64,000 nucleotides of DNA from Benincasa hispida. Taxonomy: Eukaryota > Streptophyta > Magnoliopsida > Cucurbitales > Cucurbitaceae. Where the stretch lies: the NCBI RefSeq assembly GCF_009727055.1, contig NC_052350.1, positions 41,664,364 to 41,728,363 of the forward strand. Direction: 5' to 3'. Position 1 is the first letter of the stretch; each line of letters opens with the position of its first letter. Of this stretch, positions 35,816-47,574 are shown in pieces. The notes beneath the pieces were generated by a model. It saw nothing but the letters and a program-made list of their open reading frames with translations. It had not been told where the DNA came from and did no database searches. The position numbers and the translations under genes are program-made.

Positions 35816-37808
35816 TATTAAGATCTACTAACATACAATGGAAGCAAACATAATCAATAAACACTCTAATTACATTTAATTTGAGTTCTAAAAGTATGCT
35901 TAAACAGAAACTTCAGAAGAGGGTTTCTAAACTACATACCTTTGATGAATTCTCTCAATTCCAAGCTGCTCTTCACGTGATTCCAGCTCCAATTCAATAG
36001 TGAACCACCAAGAGATCTTCTCTACTATTCTCAGCCTTGAATTTGAGTGGTGGAACTAAAAAAATATAGTGAATTTGTGAAGGGAATTGGATGAGTTTTC
36101 AGGTGAAGATGAAAGTTGCAACAGAAACCATTTCCAGCAGCCTTAACTTCTCTTCAGCAAAAATGGAGAGCTTTTTATCAACTCCCTACATGCATGCATT
36201 GATGGACCATCTAAATTCTAGCACTAAAGTTGATTGTTCAAATGGATAGGTGGTGTGATTAGGAGGAAACAACTTCTCCAAAGTGATTTTGTGGGAAAAT
36301 CCCACTAAACCATAAATTTTCAATTTTGTTTTTCAAAATCAAACTTTAATTAATTCTAAAATTAACTAAAATTTAATTTAATTAATTCATAATTAATTAA
36401 ATTTAAAACATCAAAATTCAATTTCTCAAATTGAATTGAAATTGAAAATTAATTTGATTTTTAATTAATTAAATAACAATTTAATATCAAATATTAAATT
36501 AATCACATGCCTAATTTTAAACATGAATCCTATGTATGTATTTAATATTTAAATCAATATTTAAATATTATGAACTCTCCAATTTTGTTTAATTTCAATA
36601 AATTAAACATTAATTAATTATATCAAATATAATTATATAAATCCTAATTTTAATTTGAACATTTCAAATTGAAATTCAATTTGAACAATTCAAATCGATA
36701 TTATTCCAAATTCACTCAATTTATTAATTCAAGGTGTCTATGTTTTATGAGCTAGTAGAAGAACCTTATGGACCTACAGATCATGAGCTCCAACGATTTG
36801 GGATTAATTGCCTAAAACTCTTTACAACAAATTAATCAGTATTCGTTCACTATCAAATCACACCACTATAGCTCAATAGTTGCACTCTCCTTACAGTAGA
36901 TATATTTGTGTCCACTTGATTTAACCATAATCAGTAAGTCGACCCTTCAAAGGTTGTTAGTAATAACGGTTGGGTCAATATGTTGTTTTTCCCCCGATAT
37001 TACATCTTGCTTCTTAAGTTCCACTAATTCTCTAATGAACAATTGGTTTGTGATCCAATCACTAAATCGGATCCCTCTCGGGCTAATGAGAGGGTGTGGT
37101 CCCTTATTTAAGACTTGGATTCAGTACTTTAGAGAACAACCTTTCTTCTATCCCTAAATCTGGTAGGCGTGAATTCCTTATTGCACTCTATGTCCCCAAT
37201 TATCTACCCGATCTTACCCCTGAAATGGGAATCTTATTGAGCCGGCGTTGTTGAGCCAACCTTCACCTATGCAAATCTAAGGATTATCCCGAATAAACAG
37301 GAGTTCATAGTTAGCTCAGATTAAGATCGAGTTACTTAGGTCATCTAAGTGAAATAGTTAGTCTTAAACAGTAAATAGCGTTATAAAATAAGAGTGACTT
37401 ATTTCTTGGTCTGATCTTATGCAAACTCATTACATAGGACGCCCCTACTCCTCATGTCAATACATGAACGAATCAGGATCACTTCGTTTGTAGCACCTTA
37501 CAACAAATTGTAACAACTGTAGAGTGGGCCACATTACATAGTATTACCAGAATAAGGCACTCAACCTTATTCGTATACTATAGATCATTTTGACTATTTA
37601 CTCGAACCTGATCCACTTTTATGTCTCCACATAAAGTTCAAGTATTCATATAATAGTCATGGATCTTAGTTTATTTAATTTAGACTTTATAAATGCAATT
37701 TATAGATTCAATAACAACTTTATTGATGTAATGTCAAATAACATCTTTATTGACAACAGAATATGTTTAACTTTACAAACTGTGAGTTTTAGGACATATA
37801 ATCCAACA
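35816..37808 (-). mobile_element. Solo copia A-type LTR nested in copia C
   Basis: 1,993 bp with perfect AAAAC duplication (35811-35815 and 37809-37813). On the - strand it begins TGTTGGATTATATGTCC and ends ..CTTAATA (CA turned to TA). The order of blocks matches the copia A LTRs along its length. Confidence 0.85.
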
Positions 37809-37813
37809 AAAAC

Positions 37814-38577
37814 CACTTAAAACAAAAGATGTAACTTGTTTGTACAACAACAAAAACATAGAGTGCTCTTCACATATCGTAGAATCCTTTTTCCTGCAAT
37901 TAAATAAGCTTCACATGGTTTATCTATAAACTAAGCAACAACACCAACAGCGTAAGAAATGCCTGGACTTGTGATAATTAAATAAATTAAACTACCAATA
38001 AGTTATCGAAAAGGTGTTACATCAGCCAATCATTTTCCTTCTTCTTTAATCAACTGCAAGGATGGCTCTATGGGAGTAGTCATTGGTGTTGACTGATTCA
38101 TGTCAAAACGATCCAATAAACTCGTTGTGCACCTTTTCTGTGAGACAAAGTATCCATCTGACCTTTCAACCTCTAAGTTAAGAAAACATCTTGCTTCATC
38201 CGAACTTTTCATTTCAAAACGAATGGACAAAGCATCTCGAAGACTGTTAATTTCAACTTCGTCATCACCATGCCAGGCACGAGGGCTTGCTTAAGACCAT
38301 ACAAAGTCTTCTTTGAAAAATCATTAGAAACAAAAGCGTGAGGTTTTTATATGAAAATGTCTTCTTTGAAAAATCATTAGAAACAAAAGCGTGAGGTTGT
38401 TCTATGAAAATGTCTCGATCTGACTCTCCATAGAGGAAAGCATTCTTCACATCTAACTGCCATAATTTCCAATCTTTGCATAATTGTCCAGATGGTTACC
38501 ATTTTAGCAACAGGATTGAATGTCTCTTCATAGTCTAAACCATGTTGTTGTGAAAAACCATGCGTTACAAGATGCAC
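37814..38577 (-). pseudogene. Copia C reverse transcriptase
   Basis: Read leftward: VTHGFSQQHGLDYEETFNPVAKM, then after a frameshift VDVKNAFLYGESDRDIFIEQP with the first catalytic aspartate, YGLKQA, SIRFEMKSSDEARCFLNLEV, CTTSLLDRFDMNQSTPMTTP and a GSLIYL-like segment. The segment between YGLKQA and the SIRFEM thumb, where YVDD should be, is missing. A 53-bp tandem duplication (38306-38411) adds a further frameshift. Confidence 0.85.
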
Positions 38578-38581
38578 TTTA

Positions 38582-40652
38582 TGAAGGATCTCTTACCGAA
38601 GAGTTTCATGAGTGCGTTTGGATCGCTCCGATCTCACAGTGACCGAAATACAACATTATACATTCATACGGACAGTTATGCAAACAAATCTTAATTAACG
38701 GCATGCTTTTACAAGAAAATAACAAGGGAAAAAGTTCCATACCAGTTGAAGACGTTCTTCACACTTCGGAACTCCAACACAGCGGAAACCTCCACATGAT
38801 TTACCAACACCCAGCAGCAGCGTCGACAATAGCAGTACGAACACCGCGGGGACAACACCACCACTAAAAAGCCTCGAGTATTCTCGGAGTGAGAACCCAA
38901 AGTGTGGTCTTTGGTGAATTTGATAGAGGAAAGAGGAAACGATCGTGTAGGCGATAAGCAAATGGGAGGAAGAAGAGCACTATCGCATAGTAAAAGGCTT
39001 ATCGTTTAGGAGAAGCTACACAATCGTATAGGATTTACTGAACGATAGTTTAGGAAAATGTATACGATCGTTTAGTAAAATCGGCACACTATATGATCAT
39101 TTAGAGAAGCTATCTGATTGTGTAGGAAATAGCGTGCGATCGTTTAGGCGCGAGGTGACTATCGCATAGGCTCTCGTTTTACATAAGCAATCGTTTAGAA
39201 AACACCAGCGCACTCTCTCTTTTTTCTCTTCAGGCGATTGATCAAAATGAAAACTATTTTCATTTTAACTCATCTGTTACGATAACCAACGTTGCCCTAC
39301 TAACCCATGTCCGAACGTGAATTTTGGATTAATTATCATATAATTAACCAAATAATTAATTAATTAATATAATCATATTATATTTTTATCCTATAGTTTG
39401 ATATCACATATCTACTATAGTATTTTCTCCTTTACTTGATATAAATCATATTTATATCTAATTTCCTCCAAAATAATGTATCTTATAAATTTAACCAATT
39501 ATATCAATATATAATTAACCAGTCCAATTATATCATATATAATAAACCAGTCAAATTATATATATATAATCGAACTTCCTCTTGTTAATTTGAACATTTC
39601 AAATAAACTCAAATATTGGTTTTCGACTTTATCCAAGCTACCCAGGAACTTAATGTACCTATGGATCGAAGCTCCAACAGTCCATGAATAGCTGACTAAA
39701 CTTTTTAGCCACGAGATCCACCATCAGTTAACTGTCAGGCATTCCACTAAAGACCAACAGCTAAACTCTTCTTACCACAGATATATTTCTATGTCCATCG
39801 GATATAACTAATCATGAGTACGATGACCCTTCAAGATTCTCGTAATACAGTCAGGCCAAATTACCGTTTTACCCCTATAGTTATCTCTCAATCCTTAAGT
39901 ACCATTAATTTCTCTAATGAACAATACAACATAGTTCAACTATGTGTGAACACCTCTTGGGCCAAGAGAAGGTGTGTGGCACACAATCGTTCAAGCCTCG
40001 GAATCAGCCCTTAAGAAAGTTATCTATCTACTTACCCCTGCTCGGAGGAATGAGTGAATTTCATCTTGTGTAGCTAAGTTCCCACTCCAAATCAGACAAA
40101 TCCTAAAATGGTAGGTTTGAATCGGCGACCTGGCCACTCGCACCCATACAAATCAAAGGACCGCCCTCAATGGCAGGAGTTCCAAACTCACTCAGGATTG
40201 AGGTCATGTTACCTATGGTTATCCTAGTGAAGTGAAGTCTCTGTTATGAACGGTGTTATATAACGAGATGTTAACACTTCGTGGTTAGGTCTTATACAAA
40301 CTCTTTGTATAGGAAGCCCCGCTCGCATGTCCCCAACACGAATGATCAGGATAAGACCATTTGTGACAAGTCACAACACTTGTGACCATTCCAAAAAGCG
40401 GGTCGCGTCTGTAGCATTACCAGGATAAGGTTTCCCTCCTATAGCCATATACTACAGACCATTTTGGTTATCACTCAAGACATGATCCACTTGTATATCA
40501 CCACATACATGCTTGAGTCACATACAGATAACCAGAGATTTTATGTTTATTGGTTTGTGATAAAACAAATAAAACAAGTAACCGAGCAAAATACAAGATG
40601 TGAAGTAAATATCATATATTAATAACACAAGCATTCGTACAAACTATTTACA
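38582..40652 (-). mobile_element. LTR filling the gag-to-RT gap of copia C
   Basis: About 2.07 kb. The + strand begins TGAAGGATCTCTTACC and ends CAAACTATTTACA. It contains the common LTR core at 39640-40540. Its left flank is the reverse transcriptase start and its right flank is gag, with no matching duplication. Either a deletion accompanied the insertion, or this is the residue of recombination between two inserts. Confidence 0.65.
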
Positions 40653-41051
40653 AACTAAAGTCTTAATTTTCAGAAAATATTCTGAAATTGAAAAGTTACC
40701 TTGAGTTGTTCCAATAAGTCCGTTCTCCAAATACTGCAATCTCATTGAGTTCTTCTGGGTGAACAACCTTCCAAATGTGTCTAAAACTTTCTTTGGAGAA
40801 TTCTCATCACGAACATGCTTTATATACTCCTTGCTCATAGAAATTCGTAAAGCAAATAAGGCTTTGCTACACTTGACCTTCCACCTTCTTCGTGCCTCAA
40901 CATTCTCTAGAGTATCTTCTGGAATTGAATCATCATCAAAAACACGATCCTACAGATCTTGTCATTGAAGAAAAGTTTCCATATGTAACCTCCAATAACT
41001 ATAATTATCATCGGTAAGCTTGTCTACACAAAATTTGTTTCCACCATTCAT
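40653..41051 (-). pseudogene. Copia C gag
   Basis: The ATG at 41051 opens MNGGNKFCVDKLTDDNYSYWRLHMETFLQ and then hits a stop. Another frame, 40838 leftward, gives VLDTFGRLFTQKNSMRLQYLENGL and GNFSISEYFLKIKTL, the gag core. It is cut by the LTR at 40652. The zinc knuckle is absent. Confidence 0.85.
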
Positions 41052-41096
41052 CTTCACCCAATATTTAAACTCAAACACAAAACAAAAAACATGAAC

Positions 41097-41108
41097 GCTC
41101 TGACACCA
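41097..41108 (-). other. Primer binding site of copia C
   Basis: TGGTGTCAGAGC on the - strand, adjoining the LTR. It is the initiator tRNA site with one A-to-G change. Confidence 0.8.
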
Positions 41109-41440
41109 TGTAACGAAAAATAACAAAACAAAAAGAACGGAAGTTAGAAACAAGAGAGATAAATTGCATGAAGGATCAAGTGTTTCAATTGAGTTCTACA
41201 TTCATGTAAGTGGAAATAATACAAGTATTTACAAGAAAAATAAGAAACTACCCAGTGATGCATTATATTTAATTTTCTACCACTAACCTAGAAAAGCTCC
41301 CTTAATCAATCCACTAAACCATTATACCACTATCTTCTAATTTAGGAGGCACTACCCTAAATAAAAGTCATTAAATTAAATTAAAGAAAAAACTAATTTA
41401 ATTAATAATTTAAAAAATAAGTTTGCACTAATTTTTAACA
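41109..41440 (-). mobile_element. 5' LTR of copia C
   Basis: 332 bp, partner of 33186-33518, followed by TTGCT. Confidence 0.9.
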
Positions 41441-41445
41441 TTGCT

Positions 41446-41518
41446 CAATTATGTACTTCCCATCAACATTTTAAAAAAACTAAGCCAACTTTAAGAAAAC
41501 TAAAAAAGAGATAGGTTT

Positions 41519-41554
<36 letters not shown>

Positions 41555-42640
41555 GAATTTAGCTCAAAATTCAATCTTTTTACTTAAGAAAGTTGTAAAT
41601 CATTGTAATAAATTGAGAGAAAATAAGCTAAATTTTTTAAAAACTAAAAATCAAATCGTTACCAAAAAGTAGAAAACAAAATTTGGCTGGATTTTTTACA
41701 ACATTAGCTACCAAATTGAATCGTTGTTCAAATGTCTATTTTAGTTCCTAAATTTTTAAAAACCAACCATTATGATATCACGCTATCTCACTTTGGCAAG
41801 CTTCTTGTGACCTTTAACCTTTAAAGTCTTTATATATTTGACTAAAATGTAGAGTGAAATTACAATCGTGTTTGATAAAAAGAATTTTGTTTCTTATTTC
41901 TAAATTTCAAAAAATGTCTTTTCAAATGGTCAAGTTTGAGAACCTACAAGAATTTTTTTTTCCCTTTTTTTTTTTAATTTTTTATTTTTATATATGAACC
42001 CATATCTCTCTATCTCCTCCCGTTTCATGCCTCTCTTTTTTCTCCCTCTCTCTCCTCTTTCTCTCTCCCCCTATCACTTTCTTCCATCCTAACAAGCAAC
42101 ATTTTTTATTTTTATAAATTTAATTTTTATTCGTTCAATACTCCATTATCAATTCCATTTTTTTTTCATTTTCTATATCTCTCATTTCTCCTCTTCTTTC
42201 ATTTTTTTTTTTTTAATTTTTATTGCAGTTTATAGTTATTATTTAATTTTTAAATCTTTATTGTTTTTCATCAATTTTGGCAGGATTTTAATCTTTTATT
42301 AAATAAATAAATTAATAAGATATTCATGTTTGATATAAATTTTCAAATTTTTTCTTCTCTCTTTAAAGCCCCAATTCACTTAGAACCACAAATACAATCA
42401 GACCAAATAGGCAAATTAATCATTTAGGGTGGGTGCATAGTGGCACCATGAACACGCATATTATGGTCATGCCAAGTATGGTAAATAACAACATACTAAG
42501 CAACTCTCCATGTGTTATGCCTCAGTTGCTTCCCTGAGTTAAACTGACTGATCCAAGAAAGCTCTATATCCCAATGTGAAATCTTATGAGAGCACCTTCC
42601 CCACGAAAGAATGTCTTCCCAGGTAGCCTTACTAAAAGAA
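41446..42640. other. AT- and TC-rich spacer
   Basis: No gene. It holds an (AT)n microsatellite at 41522-41552 and a pyrimidine-rich tract at about 42000-42080 (ctctctcc words). Confidence 0.6.
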
Positions 42641-42644
42641 CATT

Positions 42645-42792
42645 CAAGGGTCGTTTGTTTTGCGGGCATCTTAGATTCCCATGTAGTGGACATCTGGATT
42701 ACTGTATTTTTTTTTTTTTTTGCGGTATTGTAAGATGCCCCAACCTCGGAAGATTCTCGGGTATTCTAGGATGCCCAAACGGAGGGCATCTA
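42645..42792. mobile_element. Candidate MITE with GGGCATC inverted repeats
   Basis: GTCGTTTGTTTTGCGGGCATC on the left and its approximate reverse (ggatgcccaaacgg) on the right enclose about 100 bp. GGGCATCTTAGATTCCC also pairs with gggtattctaggatgccc. More gggcatc copies lie just outside. Exact ends and duplication were not resolved. Confidence 0.35.
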
Positions 42793-43089
42793 AAGAGTTT
42801 TGGATGCCCTCCTAAAACATGAGTTTTCCAATCCGAAGTTGAGGGCATCTTTATTTTACATTTTTATACTTGTTATTTTATTTTACATTTATATATTAAT
42901 CTTCATTTGCATTATATAATTAAAATAAATACTGTCAACAATGTATATTATATATTTTTAGTTTTATTGTAATTCTTATTATTTTTAGTAATATATTCAA
43001 ATTTATATTTATTTTGTAAAAAATCTTAAATTATGATATATTATTTTTTTTAGAAAAATAATATAAATTGTATTAGTTTTAAAAGAAAT
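42793..43089. other. AT-rich spacer
   Basis: No gene seen. T-runs near 43045 could mark the poly(A) end of the LINE that is read leftward, but the end is not clear. Confidence 0.4.
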
Positions 43090-43802
43090 TCAAATTCATC
43101 CAAGCAACCTTACTCCTCCCCTCAACATTTCCACCTTTCCTTTCCAAGGAAAGGAGTGGAGCAAATGATCAAAGTCCTAAATAACTTTATTAGGCAAAAT
43201 AAACACAGGGCCCCAATAGACTTTGCAGAACATATCGAATAAACTGTAACTGACCTGTATAAGATAAAGCCTAATAGACTAACTCTTCTTCACATGAGAA
43301 GTAAATCTTTAATACAAAGGCAAACAAGCTACATAGAAGACCAAGTCTTCTTCACTCGAGAAGTAACTCTTTACAATAGAGGCAAACAATCTAAATATGA
43401 AAATCTTCTAGAAATAAAAGGCAAACCAATTAACGAATAGGGAGAGAAGCCAATGAGAATTCCATAAACGCATCAAATCCCTCAACCTCACCAAAAGCCA
43501 AAGAAGTGCGGTCCCCAACTCTAAAAATCATCAAATGATCAATAACACATAGATGAGTGAGTTGAATCTTATCATAACAATGATGATATCGAAAAAAAAA
43601 GAAGGTGGAGAATTCAATAGACGAGACAACACTTCCATGACAAACCTCTCCAACAACCCATTAACAAAGACAATACATTAGAGAAGTGTCGAATCCAACT
43701 CACTTACAAGGCGTACCAATAGTGAGAAGGTTACCAAAAAGAATATCCTAATGAATAGAGTCATAAGCCTTCTCAAGATCCACCTTGAGCACATAACGAC
43801 CC
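43090..43802 (-). pseudogene. LINE ORF2, RT fragment and 3' end
   Basis: - strand text from 43802 gives GRYVLKVDLEKAYDSIH, the catalytic A motif of an L1-type reverse transcriptase, then DILFGNLLTIGTP and a divergent stretch. It ends in a FSLASLPIR-like motif of the kind found at the C-terminus of plant L1 proteins. The rest of the reverse transcriptase is deleted. Beyond about 43440 there is 3' untranslated-like sequence. The upstream half of the same protein resumes at 57947, on the other side of a 14-kb insertion. Confidence 0.75.
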
Positions 43803-43807
43803 TTACC
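43803..43807. repeat. Target duplication TTACC, left copy
   Basis: Pairs with TTACC at 57942-57946. The LINE coding sequence is collinear across the two copies. Confidence 0.75.
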
Positions 43808-43927
43808 TGAAAGGAATCAAATTCTCGCAACGGAAGTGAACGATCGCTTATCTTTGAATTTCGTTATGCATAACTTAATTATACAGAGTAAGACGGAAAC
43901 TGATAAACTATACTTAAGCATCCAACA
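43808..43927 (-). mobile_element. 3' LTR remnant of the LARD-like element
   Basis: TGAAAGGAATC to GCATCCAACA, 120 bp. The first 110 bp match 55755-55870 (including gaacgatcgctt and ttatgcataactt). The middle of the LTR is missing. Confidence 0.6.
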
Positions 43928-44799
43928 TTGTTTCGCAAAAAATTTAGAGGAAATAACGTTTAAAATTTCTATCTCCATTGCATATCCTCAGTGGAGTCAG
44001 GCATAAGTGTAATTTTAAAAGATCAAGACAATGTTTAACAAAGTACCTAAAATGTACCAAGTTCAACAAGATCATACTTCTCCTGTTGTAGCACAATTCC
44101 ATCCAAATTGTACCTAATGCACAAAGTTAAGATCTCATCTCATCTTTATCAATTAGGCTTAGTGCAACAAATATCCTGCACTACTCATTGTGATCTGCTC
44201 ATAATGTTACAAAATACTTGCCTAATTGACTTTGACTTTAGTCTAATTTCTATTGAACATATCAAAGAAAATAAGACTTAAGTTGCATTAGGTTAAGATA
44301 CATTTATTCATAAATACTCATCAATCATATCAATGACTTATTTATGAAGTCAGACTTATGCTTTCAATCACAAGACCACCCGGGTCAGAATAAGAAAGTA
44401 TAATAGTGGCCAGGTAACCTTATCTAATAAGGTTTGAATGACTCACCTACATGAGAAGCAAGACTTTTAATAGGTAATAACAATTTTAACTCTAATTTTT
44501 AGAGGATTACCTGTAAGTGCCATTTAAAAGCCAAAGACGTGTATCCCTTTAGGAGAATAGAATCTTTCTTTCTTTCTAGATTCATTAATCCTTACACTCT
44601 CTCAATTTGTACGCATATGTGTTAACCTTTAACACATAAAAATGTGTTTATTCAAAACTGAATATATTTTCAAAACAATTTTTGAAAACATACCTTATCC
44701 TTAAAATTATTTATACTTTATGAAATATTTAGTAATAACATTTGGATAAATTGAATTTTTCTTATGGTGATAAAAACTCCAGTTTCAGCATCAATAAAC
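43928..44799. other. Non-coding internal part of the LARD-like element
   Basis: No domain seen in either strand. The same element continues after the solo LTR at 47327. Confidence 0.4.
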
Positions 44800-47326
44800 T
44801 GTAACAACCCGACTCCCTAGGACTCGAGCTAGGCCGTTACTACACACATGTATGCATAGAATTTAAAATGATACATTTTCATAGCGAAATAAATGCTAAA
44901 TAAATAAAGTCAAATAAAATATTTTCATTAAAACTAAATAAAAGTCAAATAACAGAGTACCCATAAATCATAATTATAAATTTAATGAGTCTAGAAAACT
45001 ATAAAAGTTTGGAAACGAATACTAATCAGTAAGTTTCAAACATGAAAACTGAAAGTGGAAAGCATGAAAGGAATCTAAACATCATGAGCGGAAGCATAAA
45101 ATGGGTCCCAGTGGCTCGATCACGGATTTCGCTTGTCACTTGCCACTACGTCCCTACTCTTACCTGAAATATAAACATGAGAAAGGGTGAGTATAAAAAA
45201 TACTCAGTAAGTAACCCCACTATTGGGGTTAGGCTAGGCATTTATGTCCTCTAGATACCTACCTCTAATGGAACATATAAACTTCTCTAGTCCTCATGGG
45301 ACACATACGTACATGAAAAACTTACTTCTATCCTACTGTAGTTAAGTATGCCCACTACCTCTAGTAAGTCTCGTAGGACCCATAACCTCTGGTGAATCAC
45401 GAAGGAAACACAATCTCTTACGTACTCATGGTATGCATACACCTCTTTCGTATATACATAACCCACTTAATGTGTACCTTTTTCATACACATGGTTACGT
45501 ATACACCTCTTTCGTATACACATAACCCATTGAATGTGTACCTCTTTCGTACACCTGGTTATGTATATACATAACCCACTGAATGTGCACCTCTTTCGTA
45601 TACCTGATTATAGATACACCTATTTCGTGTACACATAACCCACTAAGGGTGTACCTCTTTCGTACACCCCAGATCCTCTCTATGAATGTAGGGATGCATA
45701 CTTCTTTCGTACACATGGTTATGTATACATCTCTTTCGTATACACATAACCCATTAAATGTGTACCTCTTACGTACACCCTAGTACCCCCTAGGTATGTA
45801 TCATGTTCATACACACCAGCCCTAGTACATCTCTTTCATGTACTAGCGCCCTTGGACATGCATCACTTTCATGTAGTCACATAGTCTGGAAAGAAAAAGA
45901 GATTGTATCTAACTTCATATATAACATTCACTTAGTCCTGAGTCCTCTAAAACCTCATCGTCAACCTCATGTTAATTAACCTCAACATACATAATTAATC
46001 TAGTTTTAAATGGATCAACTGTAGTACATCACTTTTATGCACTAAATCATGTAAACAATAAAGTATTCGGGATTTCATATTATATCATACAGTCTACACA
46101 CTCTCATAATAAATCGCATAACTATATAGATTAGTAAATGTCTAATCCTCATCTAGCTTTAAGGCATTTCAATAGGAGTGCCACTTAATCATAATTTAAG
46201 GGTCATGCTCAATCATCATTTAATATAACTCATAAAATTCTAAATCAAGCTCATACATAATCATATTTCGATATATTACCACATGCTCATATATCCTTCA
46301 TAAGCAGTCCATTCAACCTCCAAACAATCAAAATTATTCTAAAAAAAATGCTGTAGGATCCTCAAAATTAAATCTACAGTGTATCGCCTGACACAAAAGT
46401 AGTTCCAATAGTAAGATTACTTATCTCTAATCGGAAACTCTAGAAACTACTAAGTTTAGTCTCTTCCTTTCCCAATGAAACCTTTCACCAAAAATTCGTT
46501 GACTAGGCCTTTAGTTGGCTGGACAACAACTTCAATAATCTTTATTCAAGATTCTGATAGAAACTCTTCGTAGTAGCGTCTCAGCTGAAAAGACGTCGAT
46601 GACGGTAGCTGGGCACGATGTTCGAAGCACGATCGATGATCGGGTGGCCTCAGATCTGACAACTAGTGTAGGTCAGAGGATGGTGGGGGAGTGCCTCGGC
46701 GCGGCTGACCTGATGGCAAGGGAAAGACGTGGCTGGAGGTAAGGCTGGCGGCTAGGTCCGGAAGAGGTGCGGCTTCATCGGAAAATAGCGCCACAGACGC
46801 GACGGTGCAGATGAGGCAGCGCAGACGAGCGTGGTCGAGGCGGCACGAGGTTGGGCAAAGCGGTGAGCTCGGACCAACAGCATTCTGGACGAGCGGCGAA
46901 GGAGAAGGAGGTTTCAAACAGGGGGGTGTTTCACGTGTGAAGAACGGGACGAAACTTTTTAAATAATAGAAAAAAAAAAATAATAAATAAAGAAAATGAT
47001 TATTTTAATGAAAGAAATAAAATCAAATAAAACTTTATTTTATTTTATTTCATTTCATTTTATCCTTTCCTTCAATACACAAATAAATATATATTTTTAA
47101 AACTCTTTCATTTTCTCTTTAAATTTCAAAACCAAAATCAAATCAATCTTCCAAAATTTTAAATTTTAAAAATTCTCGACATTAACTAAAATTAGCTTTA
47201 AATTAAATTAATGCGATATAAATCCCAACTTTTCCTTTAAGTAAAATTGAATTTCGAAATGAGCAAAATTTCCCTCAAATTTTACGAAAATACAAAATTT
47301 GTATTAGGAAAACTTGGGGTGTTACA
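44800..47326. mobile_element. Solo gypsy-type LTR
   Basis: 2,527 bp flanked by perfect TAAAC repeats (44795-44799 and 47327-47331). It begins TGTAACAACCC and ends TTGGGGTGTTACA, termini commonly seen in plant gypsy LTRs. It contains a tandem repeat at 45420-45790 and a GC-rich segment at 46555-46930. No coding domain is recognised. Strand cannot be decided, because both ends read TGTAACA/TGTTACA and no primer site adjoins. Confidence 0.8.
45420..45790. repeat. Degenerate tandem repeat, about 60-65 bp
   Basis: Alternating modules cacctctttcgtata and cataacccactgaatgtg recur. CTCTTTCGTA-type cores lie near 45442, 45507, 45541, 45590, 45653, 45692 and 45731. Units vary in length and sequence. 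The repeat makes short artefactual frames on both strands. Confidence 0.85.
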
Positions 47327-47569
47327 TAAACAACATTCTAATGTCTCTCACTACTTTAACTGGGAATTAGGTATTTGCCAAGATTTATAATCCAATTGAA
47401 ATGAAGAAAAATTCTGATAGTGAATTATTATTCATCGATCAAAGTGTGAATTTGTATTCTCCATCAAGAACTTAGTAAATCAAATTTACTTATTTTTATT
47501 TTTCTTTCTTTTGAGGTATTTCTAAAATTTCTTATCATGTGACATTCCAAACTAATTTGGAAACATTTT

Positions 47570-47574
47570 CCTCA
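47570..47574. repeat. Target duplication CCTCA, left copy
   Basis: Pairs with CCTCA at 53293-53297. Confidence 0.75.

Larger units (their letters stand above)
33186..41440 (-). mobile_element. Copia C element with both LTRs, three nested LTRs
   Basis: Ty1/copia element read leftward. The 5' LTR is at 41109-41440 and the 3' LTR at 33186-33518. A perfect TTGCT duplication flanks it (33181-33185 and 41441-41445). Inside, in order, are gag, a gap filled by an LTR, reverse transcriptase, an LTR, RNase H part 1, an LTR and RNase H part 2. About 5.9 kb of its 8.25 kb is later insertions. Protease, integrase and part of gag are missing. Confidence 0.9.

Noticed and set aside
45392..45783. Overlapping frames on both strands with repeated MCT/TPISCTHNPL-like text
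   Set aside because: They are translations of the tandem repeat, on both strands at once, without start context or domain.
45420..45790. CRISPR-like array
   Set aside because: Units are degenerate, have no uniform spacers, and this is a plant nuclear LTR.
46663..46917. 84-codon proline/serine-rich frame as a gene
   Set aside because: It coincides with a GC-rich patch of a solo LTR and has no recognisable domain. Kept only as a composition observation.
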